Source: an uncultured Bacteroidales bacterium
Lineage (GTDB): Bacteria; Bacteroidota; Bacteroidia; Bacteroidales; F082
Length of the DNA: 59,770 bases
Assembly: GCA_905234455.1 (NCBI GenBank)
Contig: CAJOIH010000005.1
Location: forward strand, 1 to 59,770
Direction of reading: 5' to 3'
Shown: piece by piece, positions 34,442 to 42,904 of the stretch
Layout: each line of letters opens with the position of its first letter
Position numbering within the stretch: the first letter of the stretch is position 1
The notes under the pieces: generated by a model
The model's input: the letters and a program-made list of their open reading frames with translations, nothing else
What the model was told of the DNA's origin: nothing
Database searches by the model: none
Translations under genes and position numbers: made by a program

Positions 34442-35547
34442 AGGTGGTTTTTCTGGCACGATGGTATCCTCACAAATACGATCCGATGTTCGGGTTGTTT
34501 GTGCAGCGTCATGCCGAAGCCGCGGCGCTTTATGACGAAGTCACCGTAGTGTATGTCCACCCCGACGAGCACGCCCATCACAAATACGAGATTGAGCGCA
34601 CCACGGAAAACGGCGTCGACACCATTCGCATCTATTACAAGAAGAAAGGAAAGCTCAGTTCGGCCATCAGGTATTATCGAGCTTGCCTAAAAGGCCTTGA
34701 ACTCGCTGGCAAGCCCGACATCATCCATGTGCATGTGCTGACGCGGATGGGGCTGATAGCCTATCGGCAGAAGCTGCTTCATGGCACCCCCTATGTCATT
34801 ACCGAGCATTGGTCACGCTACCTTACCGGCAACGACTTCAGCGGAGGACTCAGGAAAATGCTTACCCGGATGGTCGTGAAACACGCCCGATGCGTCACCA
34901 CGGTGAGCGAGCTGTTGGCCCAGGCAATGCAAAACCACAGGCTAAAGAACCCTCGTTACCAATTGCTGCCCAATGTGGTCGACACCAACCTATTCAAACC
35001 CCTCCCCCATCAAAACGAGGTTCCCAAGATCATCCACGTGAGTTGTTTTGAAGATAAATCAAAGAATATCAGCGGATTACTCGACGCCATTCAATTACTT
35101 CAAAAGCAAGGCGTATCTTTTCAAACGGTTCTGATTGGCGAGGGAATGGACCTTGAGGCCATGAAGCAAAGGGCTATTGACATGGGGCTGACAGGCTGTG
35201 TGCGTTTCACAGGTCTGTTGCAGGATCAAGCTTTGGTTGACGAGTTGGCCACGGGCGACTTCTTCGTTCTTTCGAGTCATTACGAGACTGGAGGCATTGT
35301 GTTGCTGGAAGCCATGGCCTGCGGATTGCCTGTAGTGGCCACAAGAGTGGGTGCGCTACCCGAGATTGTCAACGAAAGCAACGGCCTGCTGGTGAAGCCA
35401 GGCGATGCCCAGGCGTTGGCCGAGGCCATGGAACAGTGCTGCCGCACCTATAATAATTATAAGGCTGAGGAATTAAGAAACCAGATTGTGAAGCGGTACA
35501 GCAAAGAAGTCGTTGGCCAGCTTATTCACCAACTGTATTTTTCATGA
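34438..35547 (+). CDS. Glycosyltransferase, GT4-type
   Basis: The 369-residue protein has a GT-B fold: the N-terminal Rossmann half begins MKVVFLARWYPHKYDPMFG, and the C-terminal half has the nucleotide-sugar EX7E motif in ETGGIVLLEAMACGLPVV. It probably transfers a hexose in lipopolysaccharide or capsule assembly; the donor cannot be told. ATG overlaps the lolA-like stop by 4 bases. The last 26 bases overlap the 3' end of lpxA on the other strand. Confidence 0.9.
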   Translation: MKVVFLARWYPHKYDPMFGLFVQRHAEAAALYDEVTVVYVHPDEHAHHKYEIERTTENGVDTIRIYYKKKGKLSSAIRYYRACLKGLELAGKPDIIHVHVLTRMGLIAYRQKLLHGTPYVITEHWSRYLTGNDFSGGLRKMLTRMVVKHARCVTTVSELLAQAMQNHRLKNPRYQLLPNVVDTNLFKPLPHQNEVPKIIHVSCFEDKSKNISGLLDAIQLLQKQGVSFQTVLIGEGMDLEAMKQRAIDMGLTGCVRFTGLLQDQALVDELATGDFFVLSSHYETGGIVLLEAMACGLPVVATRVGALPEIVNESNGLLVKPGDAQALAEAMEQCCRTYNNYKAEELRNQIVKRYSKEVVGQLIHQLYFS

Positions 35548-36307
35548 TGCCGATCTTGGAACTCTCGATGAAGTTCACGATGATATCGCGGTCTTCCGAT
35601 TCGGGCAGGTTTTCCTTGATGTATTGAACTGCCTGGGAGACGTTCATGCCACCGCTGTAGATGACCCGATAGATGTCCTGAATGGCGTTGATGCGTTCTT
35701 TGGTGTAGCCTCTGCGGCCCAAGCCGATGTAATTGACGCCAGCGTAGGAAACAGGATAGCCTGTACCCGTCTTGACAAACGGCGGGATGTCCTTGTTGAT
35801 CATGGCGCCGCCCGAGATCATCACATGGGCGCCGATGCGGCAGAACTGGCTCACTGCGGCCAATCCACCGAGGATGGCCCAATCGTCGACGATGATATGT
35901 CCGGCCAACGAAGCCACGTTCGACATGATGACATGGTCGCCGAGGTAGCAGTCGTGCGCCACATGGGTGAATGCCATTAGCAGGCAGTCCTTGCCCACCA
36001 CTGTCTTTCCAGAGGCTGCGGTGCCTTTGTTGACGGTGGCCGACTCGCGGACGGTGGTGCCGTCGCCGATATGGCAGGTGGTGAGTTCACCTTTGTATTT
36101 CAGGTCTTGGGGAACGGCTGAGATGACCGCGCCGGGGAAGATCTTGCAGTTGCAGCCGATACGCGCTCCATCCATGATGGTGGCGTTGGGGCCGATCCAG
36201 GTGCCGGAGCCGATTTCAACGTCTTCGCCTATCCAAGCGAACGGTTCAATTTTGACATCCTCTGCGATGCGGGCGTTCGGATGGATGTAGGCTAAAGGTT
36301 GGTTCAT
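35522..36307 (-). CDS. lpxA: UDP-N-acetylglucosamine acyltransferase LpxA
   Basis: The 261-residue protein is built of hexapeptide repeats forming a left-handed beta-helix (IHPNARIAEDVKIEPFAWIG onwards). The catalytic His lies in FTHVAHDCYLGD, and a helical C-terminal cap closes it. It performs the first step of lipid A synthesis, O-acylating UDP-GlcNAc. It is 11 bases downstream of lpxC on the same strand. Its 3' end overlaps the glycosyltransferase gene by 26 bases in convergent orientation, leaving no room for a conventional terminator. Confidence 0.97.
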   Translation of the reverse strand: MNQPLAYIHPNARIAEDVKIEPFAWIGEDVEIGSGTWIGPNATIMDGARIGCNCKIFPGAVISAVPQDLKYKGELTTCHIGDGTTVRESATVNKGTAASGKTVVGKDCLLMAFTHVAHDCYLGDHVIMSNVASLAGHIIVDDWAILGGLAAVSQFCRIGAHVMISGGAMINKDIPPFVKTGTGYPVSYAGVNYIGLGRRGYTKERINAIQDIYRVIYSGGMNVSQAVQYIKENLPESEDRDIIVNFIESSKIGIMKNTVGE

Positions 36308-36318
36308 TGCAGTCGGTA

Positions 36319-37239
36319 TTAATCCTGTTGAAGCATGGTATGTTTGATCTTACGGGCGAAGGCCGTGTTGGAGAAGTGGCCTGGCTTGTAAGCGGTGACG
36401 TGGCCTTTGATGGGTTTGCCCACCAGAGTGAGGTCGCCGATGACGTCGAGCAGCTTGTGACGGGCCGGCTCATTGTCGAAATACAGGTCCACGTTGTTGA
36501 GGATACCGCCCTCCTTGACTTCTACTTTGGGTTTCTTGAAGAAGGCTGCGATGTGGTCAAGTTCCTCGGAGGAGACGTTTTTGTTGACAAACACGATGGC
36601 GTTGGTCAGGTCGCCGCCCTTGATGAGGTTACGGCTGAGGAGGGTCTCCAATTCATGCAGGAAGACGAAGGTGCGGCAGGGAGCGATCTCGGTCTCGAAG
36701 TCCTTCAAATCGCTCAGCGAGGCGCTTTGCTTGTCCAGCACTCGGGTGTTGTATTTCACGGTGACGTCGATCTGGAAGGTATCGCAAGGCTCGATGGAGA
36801 GTTCGATGCCCAGCACCTCGTTACGGTAGGTGATGGGTTCCTTGATCACGTAGTAGTCGCGAAGGGCTTTTTGCTGCACGATGCCTGCCTCTTTCAGCAC
36901 TTTCACGAATTCCTTGCTGCTGCCGTCCATGATCGGCATCTCTTCCACGTCGATGTCGATGAGCACATTGTCGATGCCCAGGCCTCTAAGCGAGGCGAGC
37001 ACATGTTCAACGGTATATATTTTGACGCCGCCTTTTCCAAGCGTGGTACCTCTGGTGGTATCGATGACGTTGTCAACGTCGGCTTCGATGATTGGCTGGT
37101 CTTCAAGGTCGATGCGACGGAAGCGGATGCCCGTATTGGCCGGGGCCGGATTGAAGGTGAGGGTTCCGCACTGACGTGTGTGGAGTCCTGCTCCCGTGAC
37201 ACTGACTTTTCTTTTAAGCGTACACTGTTTTTCTTCCAT
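36319..37239 (-). CDS. lpxC: UDP-3-O-acyl-N-acetylglucosamine deacetylase LpxC, without FabZ fusion
   Basis: The 306-residue protein contains both LpxC halves: zinc ligand His79 in YTVEHVLASL, the ARHKLLDVIGDL segment with the second His and the Asp, and catalytic GHFSNTAFARKI near the end. It deacetylates UDP-3-O-acyl-GlcNAc, the committed lipid A step. In most Bacteroidota lpxC is fused to fabZ as a protein of about 460 residues. Here the reading frame stops with TAA at 36321-36319, directly after the LpxC domain, and only 11 bases separate it from lpxA. No fabZ is seen in the window. A clear promoter precedes it. Confidence 0.95.
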   Translation of the reverse strand: MEEKQCTLKRKVSVTGAGLHTRQCGTLTFNPAPANTGIRFRRIDLEDQPIIEADVDNVIDTTRGTTLGKGGVKIYTVEHVLASLRGLGIDNVLIDIDVEEMPIMDGSSKEFVKVLKEAGIVQQKALRDYYVIKEPITYRNEVLGIELSIEPCDTFQIDVTVKYNTRVLDKQSASLSDLKDFETEIAPCRTFVFLHELETLLSRNLIKGGDLTNAIVFVNKNVSSEELDHIAAFFKKPKVEVKEGGILNNVDLYFDNEPARHKLLDVIGDLTLVGKPIKGHVTAYKPGHFSNTAFARKIKHTMLQQD

Positions 37240-37282
37240 AAGCCAAACTTGGGTTCACATTATATCTCCAAGAAAAAACGGG

Positions 37283-37313
37283 CAAAGATAGGGATTATTT
37301 CATTAAGTCCCAA
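37283..37313 (-). promoter_or_regulatory. Promoter of lpxC-lpxA, sharing the lpxD terminator T-run
   Basis: On the reverse strand TTG (37313-37311) is followed by 20 bases and TATCTTTG (37290-37283). The TTG is the end of the T-run of the lpxD terminator, so the two elements overlap. Transcription would start near 37276, about 37 bases before lpxC. Confidence 0.75.
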
Positions 37314-37333
37314 AAAAAACCGCTCAAAGGCGG
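37312..37333 (-). terminator. Intrinsic terminator overlapping the lpxD stop codon
   Basis: On the reverse strand CCGC and GCGG (37333-37330 with 37323-37320), extended by A-T pairs, enclose a 6-base loop that contains the lpxD TGA. Eight T residues follow. Confidence 0.8.
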
Positions 37334-38364
37334 TTTTTCAGTTCATCAAGTTCTTTTTCAAGCTCTTCCAGCTTCCTTGCCATCTCGTCGATATGGCGGA
37401 AGCGGGCATTGGATTTGAGGTATTGGCGCAGAGGTTGGATGGGGGTGCCCATGAACTCCTGGTTGGGTTCTTTGATGCTGCCCATGATGCCGCATTGGCC
37501 TCCGAACTTGGAGCCGTCGGCGATATGCAGGTGACCGACAAAGCCCGACTGTCCTCCCACCACGCAATTTTTGCCGAGGTGGGTGGAGCCGCTCACGCCC
37601 ACTTGGGCTGCCAGAGCCGAGTTCTCACCGACTTCGACGTTATGGGCGAGATGGATGAGGTTGTCGAGTTTCACGCCTTTATGCACATGGGTCGAGCCCA
37701 TGGTGGAGCGGTCGATGGTGGTGTTGGCCCCGATCTCCACGTCGTCGTCGATCATCACGTTGCCTACCTGTGGAATCTTCTCATAGTGGCCATCCTCTTG
37801 GGGAACGAAGCCGAAACCGTCGGCGCCGATGACCGCACCGGCATGGATGATGCAGCGCTGGCCCACCACGGTATTGCGGTAGAGGCGCACGCCTGGGTAC
37901 AGGACTGTATTGTCGCCGATGACACATCCGTCGCCGACATACACCTGGGGATAGAGCTTCACGTTGTTGCCGATGGTGACGTTTTCACCCACGAAGGCAA
38001 ACTCGCCGAGGTAGAGGTTGTCGCCGCATTTGGCCGTTGACGAGACGAAGGCCATGGAGGACACCCCTTTCTTGTCTTGCGACATCTGGTCGTAGAAGGC
38101 CAGCAGCTTGGCAAACGAGGCATAGGCGTCGTCGACCCGGATCAAGGTGGCGGCGATAGGTTTGTCGGCCACGAAGTCCTTGTTAACGATGACCACCGAC
38201 GACTGGGTCTCATAGATATAGGGGATGTATTTCGGGTTGGCCAGGAAGCTCAACATGCCGGGAGCGCCTTCCTCGATCTTGGCCACGTTCCAGACCTCGG
38301 TATTGGGGTTGCCTTCGACGGTGCCATTGAGCAAGGCTGCGATTTGGGAAGCTAAAAATTTCAT
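37324..38364 (-). CDS. lpxD: UDP-3-O-acylglucosamine N-acyltransferase LpxD
   Basis: The 346-residue protein has the N-terminal LpxD uridine-binding domain ([22 protein letters not shown]), a hexapeptide-repeat beta-helix, and catalytic His in [14 protein letters not shown]. It ends in a charged coiled coil ([20 protein letters not shown]). It adds the second acyl chain during lipid A synthesis. Its last codons form part of its own terminator. lpxD, lpxC and lpxA lie in order on one strand, but the terminator and new promoter between lpxD and lpxC make them separate transcription units. Confidence 0.97.
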   Translation of the reverse strand: MKFLASQIAALLNGTVEGNPNTEVWNVAKIEEGAPGMLSFLANPKYIPYIYETQSSVVIVNKDFVADKPIAATLIRVDDAYASFAKLLAFYDQMSQDKKGVSSMAFVSSTAKCGDNLYLGEFAFVGENVTIGNNVKLYPQVYVGDGCVIGDNTVLYPGVRLYRNTVVGQRCIIHAGAVIGADGFGFVPQEDGHYEKIPQVGNVMIDDDVEIGANTTIDRSTMGSTHVHKGVKLDNLIHLAHNVEVGENSALAAQVGVSGSTHLGKNCVVGGQSGFVGHLHIADGSKFGGQCGIMGSIKEPNQEFMGTPIQPLRQYLKSNARFRHIDEMARKLEELEKELDELKNRL

Positions 38365-38373
38365 CGTTAGAAA

Positions 38374-38832
38374 TCAGATTTCGTTAAACTCTTTCTTCAG
38401 CATGGCGACGGCCTGTTCCACGAAGGGGTTGGGCACAGCCACCAAAGCCTGGGCGACCATAACAACATCCGTGCCAGCCTCAGTTTTGTCGAAGGTGGCG
38501 TTGATCTGTCCCACCAGTTCTTCCTTGGCTTGGCGCACGGCATCCCAAGTCTCGTTCCTCACATAGAGTTGCTGTGCCATATTGTGTTCGAACTCTTCTT
38601 CCACATTTTGCAACAGGGCGATGTGGAAGGCCTCTTTGGTGACGCCGGGGGCATACACTCTTTTCACCAGCACAGGCAGCTGGGAACGTTCGAGAAAGAG
38701 CAACAGGCGTTCGCAGGCTTGGATCTTCAGCGGGACCACCATCTTGGCGGTGGCGATGCGCATCTCCGACTTGGTCTTGAGGCGGTAATCCAGATCCTTC
38801 AACTTCATTTTTCGGTTGAGAAAGTAACCCAT
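38374..38832 (-). CDS. Conserved hypothetical cytoplasmic protein
   Basis: The 152-residue product is mostly helical with no signal peptide; phrases include PLKIQACERLLLFLERSQLP, NVEEEFEHNMAQQLYV and TWDAVRQAKEELVGQINATFD. I recognise this as the kind of short protein found conserved in Bacteroidota but cannot assign a function. It precedes lpxD by 9 bases on the same strand and is preceded by a TACCTTTG box, so it probably heads the lpxD transcript. Confidence 0.7.
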   Translation of the reverse strand: MGYFLNRKMKLKDLDYRLKTKSEMRIATAKMVVPLKIQACERLLLFLERSQLPVLVKRVYAPGVTKEAFHIALLQNVEEEFEHNMAQQLYVRNETWDAVRQAKEELVGQINATFDKTEAGTDVVMVAQALVAVPNPFVEQAVAMLKKEFNEI

Positions 38833-38849
38833 AATGATCAGATTTGGGG

Positions 38850-38857
38850 CAAAGGTA
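38850..38857 (-). promoter_or_regulatory. -7 box (TACCTTTG) of the hypothetical gene/lpxD unit
   Basis: The reverse strand reads TACCTTTG, 17 bases before the start of the 152-residue gene. The upstream -33 region falls in the heptad repeat and has no TTG. Confidence 0.5.
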
Positions 38858-38866
38858 AGAAAAGAA

Positions 38867-38887
38867 GTCAGAAGTCGGAAGTCAGAA
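38867..38887. repeat. Heptad repeat between divergent promoters
   Basis: Three consecutive 7-base units GTCAGAA, GTCGGAA and GTCAGAA lie between the two -7 boxes of the intergenic region 38833-38950. Confidence 0.6.
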
Positions 38888-38899
38888 GAAAGATTTTTG

Positions 38900-38907
38900 T
38901 ATCTTTG
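38900..38907 (+). promoter_or_regulatory. -7 box (TATCTTTG) of the aminotransferase gene
   Basis: TATCTTTG lies 43 bases before the ATG at 38951. No TTG is seen at the expected distance. Confidence 0.6.
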
Positions 38908-38950
38908 CAGACTTTATTTTTGAAATCAACAATTTAAAAAACACATAATC

Positions 38951-40159
38951 ATGAGCGAAATCATCCTCTCCAACAGAGTTCTGAACATGGCCGAGTCAGC
39001 CACTTTGGCCATGACCAACAAGAGCCGTGAGCTAAAGGCCCAGGGCATCGACGTTATCAGCCTGAGCATCGGCGAACCCGACTTCAACACCCCTGAGACC
39101 GCCAAGCAAGCCGGTATCGACGCCATTAATGGCAACGACACCCACTACCCGCCTGTTCCCGGCACCCCTGCCCTGCGCAAAGCCATTGCCGAGAAGCTAA
39201 GACGCGACAACGGCCTGGATTACAAGGACACCGACATCCTGGTCTCCAACGGTGCCAAGCAAGCCATCAACAACGTGCTGTTGGCCATCCTCAACGACGG
39301 TGACGAGGTCATCATCCCCGCCCCGTTCTGGGTATCGTATCCCGAGATGGTGAAGCTGAGCGGTGGCGTGCCCGTCATCATCAAGACCGACATGGCCCAT
39401 GACTTCAAGATTACCGCTGAGCAGCTCGAGAAAGCCATCACGCCCAAGACCAAGGCATTGATGATCAACACCCCCTGCAACCCCAGCGGAAGCGTGTTCA
39501 CCAAGGCCGAGCTCACCGCCATCGCCGAGGTGCTGAGAAAATATCCCAATATCGTCGTCATCTCCGATGAGATCTACGAGTTCATCCAATACGAGCACAA
39601 GCACGAGAGCATGGGCCAGTTCGAGTTCCTGAAGGACCGTCTGGTCATCGTCAACGGCGTGGCCAAGGGCTATGCCATGACGGGTTGGCGTATCGGCTAC
39701 ATTGCCGCTCCGCAGGCCATCGTGAAGGCCACCAACAAAATCCAAGGCCAGATCACCTCTGGTATCTGCACCATCGCCCAGGCCGCTGCTGCCAAGGCCA
39801 TGGAGCTTTGCCCTGAGAACTCGACTGAGATCCAAAACATGCTGAAGAACTTCCGCGAGCGCCGCGACACCCTCGTGAAGCTGATGAACGAGATCCCCGG
39901 CGTGGAGTGCAACACCCCTGCCGGCGCCTTCTATGTGTTCCCCGAGGTGAAGTCGTATTATGGCAAGACCGACGGCGAGACTGTCATCAAAGGCAGCGAC
40001 GACCTCTGCATGTGGCTGCTTTACAACGCCCATGTGGCTTGTGTAGCTGGCAAGTCCTTCGGCAACGACGACTGCATCAGACTGTCGTACGCCACCTCCT
40101 TGGACAAGCTTGTCGAAGCAGCCAGGAGAATTAAAGAGGCTTTGGCGAAGCTAAAGTGA
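38951..40159 (+). CDS. aspC: Pyridoxal-phosphate aminotransferase (aspartate aminotransferase type)
   Basis: The 402-residue class I/II aminotransferase has the PLP-binding Lys239 in NGVAKGYAMTGWRIGY, the substrate-side motif INTPCNPSGS and DEIYEF before it. It matches the I-gamma aspartate aminotransferase group common in Bacteroidota and probably interconverts aspartate and oxaloacetate using 2-oxoglutarate; alternative amino donors are possible. The stop TGA (40157-40159) is part of a heptad repeat that also provides the GTG start of the next gene, 10 bases downstream. Confidence 0.92.
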   Translation: MSEIILSNRVLNMAESATLAMTNKSRELKAQGIDVISLSIGEPDFNTPETAKQAGIDAINGNDTHYPPVPGTPALRKAIAEKLRRDNGLDYKDTDILVSNGAKQAINNVLLAILNDGDEVIIPAPFWVSYPEMVKLSGGVPVIIKTDMAHDFKITAEQLEKAITPKTKALMINTPCNPSGSVFTKAELTAIAEVLRKYPNIVVISDEIYEFIQYEHKHESMGQFEFLKDRLVIVNGVAKGYAMTGWRIGYIAAPQAIVKATNKIQGQITSGICTIAQAAAAKAMELCPENSTEIQNMLKNFRERRDTLVKLMNEIPGVECNTPAGAFYVFPEVKSYYGKTDGETVIKGSDDLCMWLLYNAHVACVAGKSFGNDDCIRLSYATSLDKLVEAARRIKEALAKLK

Positions 40160-40183
40160 GGAGTGAGGAGTGAGAAGTGAGGA
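40156..40183. repeat. Four-unit heptad repeat spanning a stop and a start codon
   Basis: GTGAGGA, GTGAGGA, GTGAGAA and GTGAGGA follow one another. The first unit contains the aminotransferase TGA, and the third begins with the GTG used by the kinase gene. Confidence 0.7.
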
Positions 40184-41150
40184 GTTAGAGCGGTTCAACA
40201 GCTTAAAAGCACTCATTGTAGGCGACGTGATGATCGACGCCTACACGAAGGGTGTGGTCGAGCGCATGTCGCCCGAAGCCCCCGTGCCGATTGTGAACCT
40301 CAAGGAGCGTTTCGATCGGTTGGGAGGCGCCGCCAACGTGGCGCTCAACCTCAAGGCTTTGGGCGCCGAGCCGATCGTGTGTTCCATCATTGGCGATGAC
40401 GAGTCAGGAAAGAAGCTCATCCAACTGATGAAAGACCATGGTCTGGAAGTCAGCGGACTGGTGAGCAGCAACCGTCGCAGGACCACGGTAAAGCACCGCA
40501 TCCTCGATGGATTCCGCCAGCTGCTCCGCATCGACGAGGAGGACACTTTCGACCTGACTTATGTGGAGGAATCCATCCTGACCTTCATGGTCAAGAAAAC
40601 CATCGAAGAGCATTCCGTGGATGTGGTGGTGCTCCAAGACTACAACAAAGGCGTGCTCACAGAGGCCTTGATCAAGAGCATCATCGCCCTATGCCAGGAG
40701 CGTTCCATCCCTGTAGTCGTCGACCCCAAGAAGAAAAATTTCTTTGCCTATCGTGGCGCGACCCTCTTCAAGCCCAATGCCAAAGAGCTCCGCGAGGGTC
40801 TCGGCGTCAGCGTCGAGACCCTTGAGGAGCTGCAAGCGGCGATGCTCAAGCTCCAGGAACGCATTGACAGCCGGCACCTGATGGTCACTTTGTCCGACAA
40901 GGGTGTGATGATGCTACATAGAGGCGAGTTCCATCATCTCCCTGCCCATCCCCGTGAGATTGTGGATGTGTCGGGTGCTGGCGACACCGTGCTGAGTGTG
41001 GCCGCGTTGGCGGTAGCTCTTGGCTATGCCCCTGAGACCATCGCCCAGCTCTCGAACATCGCCGGCGGGCTGGTATGCGAGCAGATGGGGGTAGTTCCCA
41101 TCGACAGGAAGAGATTTGCCGAAGAGGTCAAACGCATCTGCCATGAATGA
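40170..41150 (+). CDS. PfkB-family kinase, D-glycero-beta-D-manno-heptose-7-phosphate kinase type (HldA/RfaE1)
   Basis: The 326-residue protein matches the kinase half of RfaE/HldE: LIVGDVMIDAYTKG, SPEAPVPIV, RLGGAANVALNLKALG and the anion-hole motif DVSGAGDTV with the catalytic Asp. It would phosphorylate heptose-7-phosphate at C1 for ADP-heptose synthesis in lipopolysaccharide cores. The cytidylyl/adenylyl half is not fused. No ATG lies near the domain start, so GTG at 40170, inside a heptad repeat, is taken as the start; this is uncertain by a few residues. menG overlaps its end by 8 bases. Confidence 0.85.
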   Translation: MRSEELERFNSLKALIVGDVMIDAYTKGVVERMSPEAPVPIVNLKERFDRLGGAANVALNLKALGAEPIVCSIIGDDESGKKLIQLMKDHGLEVSGLVSSNRRRTTVKHRILDGFRQLLRIDEEDTFDLTYVEESILTFMVKKTIEEHSVDVVVLQDYNKGVLTEALIKSIIALCQERSIPVVVDPKKKNFFAYRGATLFKPNAKELREGLGVSVETLEELQAAMLKLQERIDSRHLMVTLSDKGVMMLHRGEFHHLPAHPREIVDVSGAGDTVLSVAALAVALGYAPETIAQLSNIAGGLVCEQMGVVPIDRKRFAEEVKRICHE

Positions 41151-41862
41151 CCAGAACGCCGTCACTGAGATGTTCGACGGCATCTCGTCACATTATGATT
41201 TCCTGAACCATTTGCTTTCGTTCGGCATCGACAGAAGGTGGCGAAGGAAGACTTCCAAGCGGGTTGCCAAGCGGCATCCAATGGAGATTCTCGATGTGGC
41301 CACCGGCACTGCTGACCTTGCCATCAGGATGGCCAAGGACATGCCCGATAGTGTGATCCTCGGCATCGACCTCTCCAAAAAAATGTTGGAACTGGGAGAA
41401 GAGAAAATCCAAAAAAAGAACCTCACCCGACAAATCCATCTTCAAGCCGCCTCTGCTTTAGCGATACCTTTCCCTGACAACAGTTTCGATGCGGTGACGG
41501 TAGCCTTCGGGGTGCGCAACTTCAGCGATTTAAAGGCTGGTCTTCGCGAAATGGTAAGGGTTTGTCGCGACGACGGCATGATCGCTATTCTGGAGTTCTC
41601 CTATCCCACCAATGGTTTGGTAAAAAGGTTATATCGATGGTATTCTCGGCGATGCATTCCGAGAATCGGTCGAAAAATAGCGAAACACCCCACTGCCTAT
41701 AGTTATCTTCCCTCATCGGTGGAGGCTTTCCCTTCGGGCGAGGCTTTCGAAACCATCCTGAAGGAGGTCGGTTTAATCGACACCGGCAGGAAAGCTTTCA
41801 GCGGAGGCATTGCTACCCTCTATTATGGTTTTGTGCCGATAAACAGCCATCCCATACAATAA
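41143..41862 (+). CDS. menG: Demethylmenaquinone methyltransferase (MenG/UbiE)
   Basis: The 239-residue protein carries the SAM-binding motif ILDVATGTADLAI and the UbiE signatures YDFLNHLLSFGIDRRWRR and VAFGVRNFSDLKAGLREMVRV. It methylates demethylmenaquinone in the last step of menaquinone synthesis, fitting an anaerobic respiratory chain. ATG at 41143 gives the usual N-terminus and overlaps the kinase stop by 8 bases; upstream in-frame codons belong to the kinase. porT follows, as in other Bacteroidetes such as Porphyromonas. Confidence 0.95.
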   Translation: MNDQNAVTEMFDGISSHYDFLNHLLSFGIDRRWRRKTSKRVAKRHPMEILDVATGTADLAIRMAKDMPDSVILGIDLSKKMLELGEEKIQKKNLTRQIHLQAASALAIPFPDNSFDAVTVAFGVRNFSDLKAGLREMVRVCRDDGMIAILEFSYPTNGLVKRLYRWYSRRCIPRIGRKIAKHPTAYSYLPSSVEAFPSGEAFETILKEVGLIDTGRKAFSGGIATLYYGFVPINSHPIQ

Positions 41863-41893
41863 AACGCGCATGGCCTCGTTATTTGAATTTAAA

Positions 41894-42745
41894 ATGAACA
41901 CTGTGAAGAAAACCCTCAAGATAGCATTACTCCTCTTTCTTGCTGCCGTTTGCGCCATTGAAGTGCAGGCTCAACAGCGGCGCAAGGTGATTTATCTGCA
42001 GAACTACGACAAGGCCCCATACCATTTCGGGTTCCTGCTCGGAGCCAATTTCATGGATTACAACCTCATTTTGAAGGAAAACTACCAAGACGAGGTTTAC
42101 ACCAATTTCCAGGATCTGCCTACTGCCACAGGCGACTCACACAGCAACATCCCCATTTCCGAGGCCAACTTCGTAAGTTATCAGATCATCGGAATGGAGC
42201 GCGACACCTTGAGTTGGGCGCTTCACAACATTCCCCGTGTAGGTTTTTCGGTAGGTGTGATTGGTGACTTACGCATCACCGACTTCCTCAACCTTCGACT
42301 CATGCCCACTTTCAGCCTGAGCGAGATCAACTACCGTTACAAGCTCCAGATCAACCAAGTTGACGGTCCCCTGGTACTGTCGCGTCGTTCGCACAACCCT
42401 TACCTGAGTTGCGTAGAGTTCCCATTGCATTTGAAATACCGTTCGAAACGCTATAACAACATTGCCGCCTACTTGATCGCAGGCGCCAACCCGAAGCTTT
42501 ATTTCTCGTTCAAGAAGCAGAATGAAGACTACAACTGGCTGAAGTCGAAGGCATTCGACCTGGCTGTCGAGATCGGCACCGGCTTCGACATTTATAACCA
42601 ATGGTTCAAGATGGGAGTGGAATTCAAGTTCTCGTTTGGCATGTTGCAGGCCATGGATGCTCAGGAGAACCAGAAATTCTATTATGGCAAGCCTCTCGAA
42701 GGCTTTAAAAACAAGCAATTCCAGCTTTCGTTCACCTTCGAATAA
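41894..42745 (+). CDS. porT: T9SS component PorT (SprT-like outer-membrane protein)
   Basis: The 283-residue protein has a signal peptide (KTLKIALLLFLAAVCAIEVQAQ) and an outer-membrane beta-barrel of the PorT type (HFGFLLGANFMDYNL, LRLMPTFSLSEINYRYKL, ending in QLSFTFE). PorT is required for secretion by the type IX system in Porphyromonas and Flavobacterium. Its presence fits the three sorting-domain cargo proteins in this window. ATG at 41894 gives a standard signal peptide; an in-frame ATG at 41870 would add eight residues. The gene follows menG, the same order as known elsewhere in the order. Confidence 0.9.
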   Translation: MNTVKKTLKIALLLFLAAVCAIEVQAQQRRKVIYLQNYDKAPYHFGFLLGANFMDYNLILKENYQDEVYTNFQDLPTATGDSHSNIPISEANFVSYQIIGMERDTLSWALHNIPRVGFSVGVIGDLRITDFLNLRLMPTFSLSEINYRYKLQINQVDGPLVLSRRSHNPYLSCVEFPLHLKYRSKRYNNIAAYLIAGANPKLYFSFKKQNEDYNWLKSKAFDLAVEIGTGFDIYNQWFKMGVEFKFSFGMLQAMDAQENQKFYYGKPLEGFKNKQFQLSFTFE

Positions 42746-42764
42746 AAAAATTTCAAGGTTTTTG

Positions 42765-42794
42765 TTGGTGGTATTGGAAAATTGTGTAATTTTG
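42765..42794 (+). promoter_or_regulatory. Promoter of the tRNA-Glu gene
   Basis: TTG at 42765-42767, 19 bases, then TAATTTTG at 42787-42794. The predicted start near 42801 leaves a short 5' leader before the tRNA at 42819. Confidence 0.8.
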
Positions 42795-42818
42795 CACCGT
42801 CAAATTTTGACACGAAGT

Positions 42819-42892
42819 GGTCTCTTCGTCTAGTCTGGTCAGGACGTCAGGTTTTCATCCTGGTAACTCGGGTTCAAATCCCGGAGAGACTA
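42819..42892 (+). tRNA. tRNA-Glu (anticodon TTC)
   Basis: The 74-base sequence folds into a cloverleaf. The acceptor arm is GGTCTCT with AGAGACT (terminal G-U), position 8 is T, and the anticodon stem TCAGG/CCTGG encloses a 7-base loop with anticodon TTC. The T arm contains TTCAAAT. The order GTCTAG in the D arm matches bacterial tRNA-Glu. CCA is not encoded. Confidence 0.95.
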
Positions 42893-42904
42893 CATATTAA
42901 AGCG

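Noticed and set aside
35030..35048. CACGTG near parAB as a possible parS site
   Set aside because: The flanks do not match the TGTTNCACGTGNAACA consensus, and the position lies inside the glycosyltransferase gene. Other CACGTG occurrences in the window also failed.
36307..38040. A 577-codon open frame on the + strand over lpxC and lpxD
   Set aside because: It runs antisense to two clearly recognisable lipid A genes with intact catalytic motifs, and its translation has no known domain. It is a shadow caused by codon bias.
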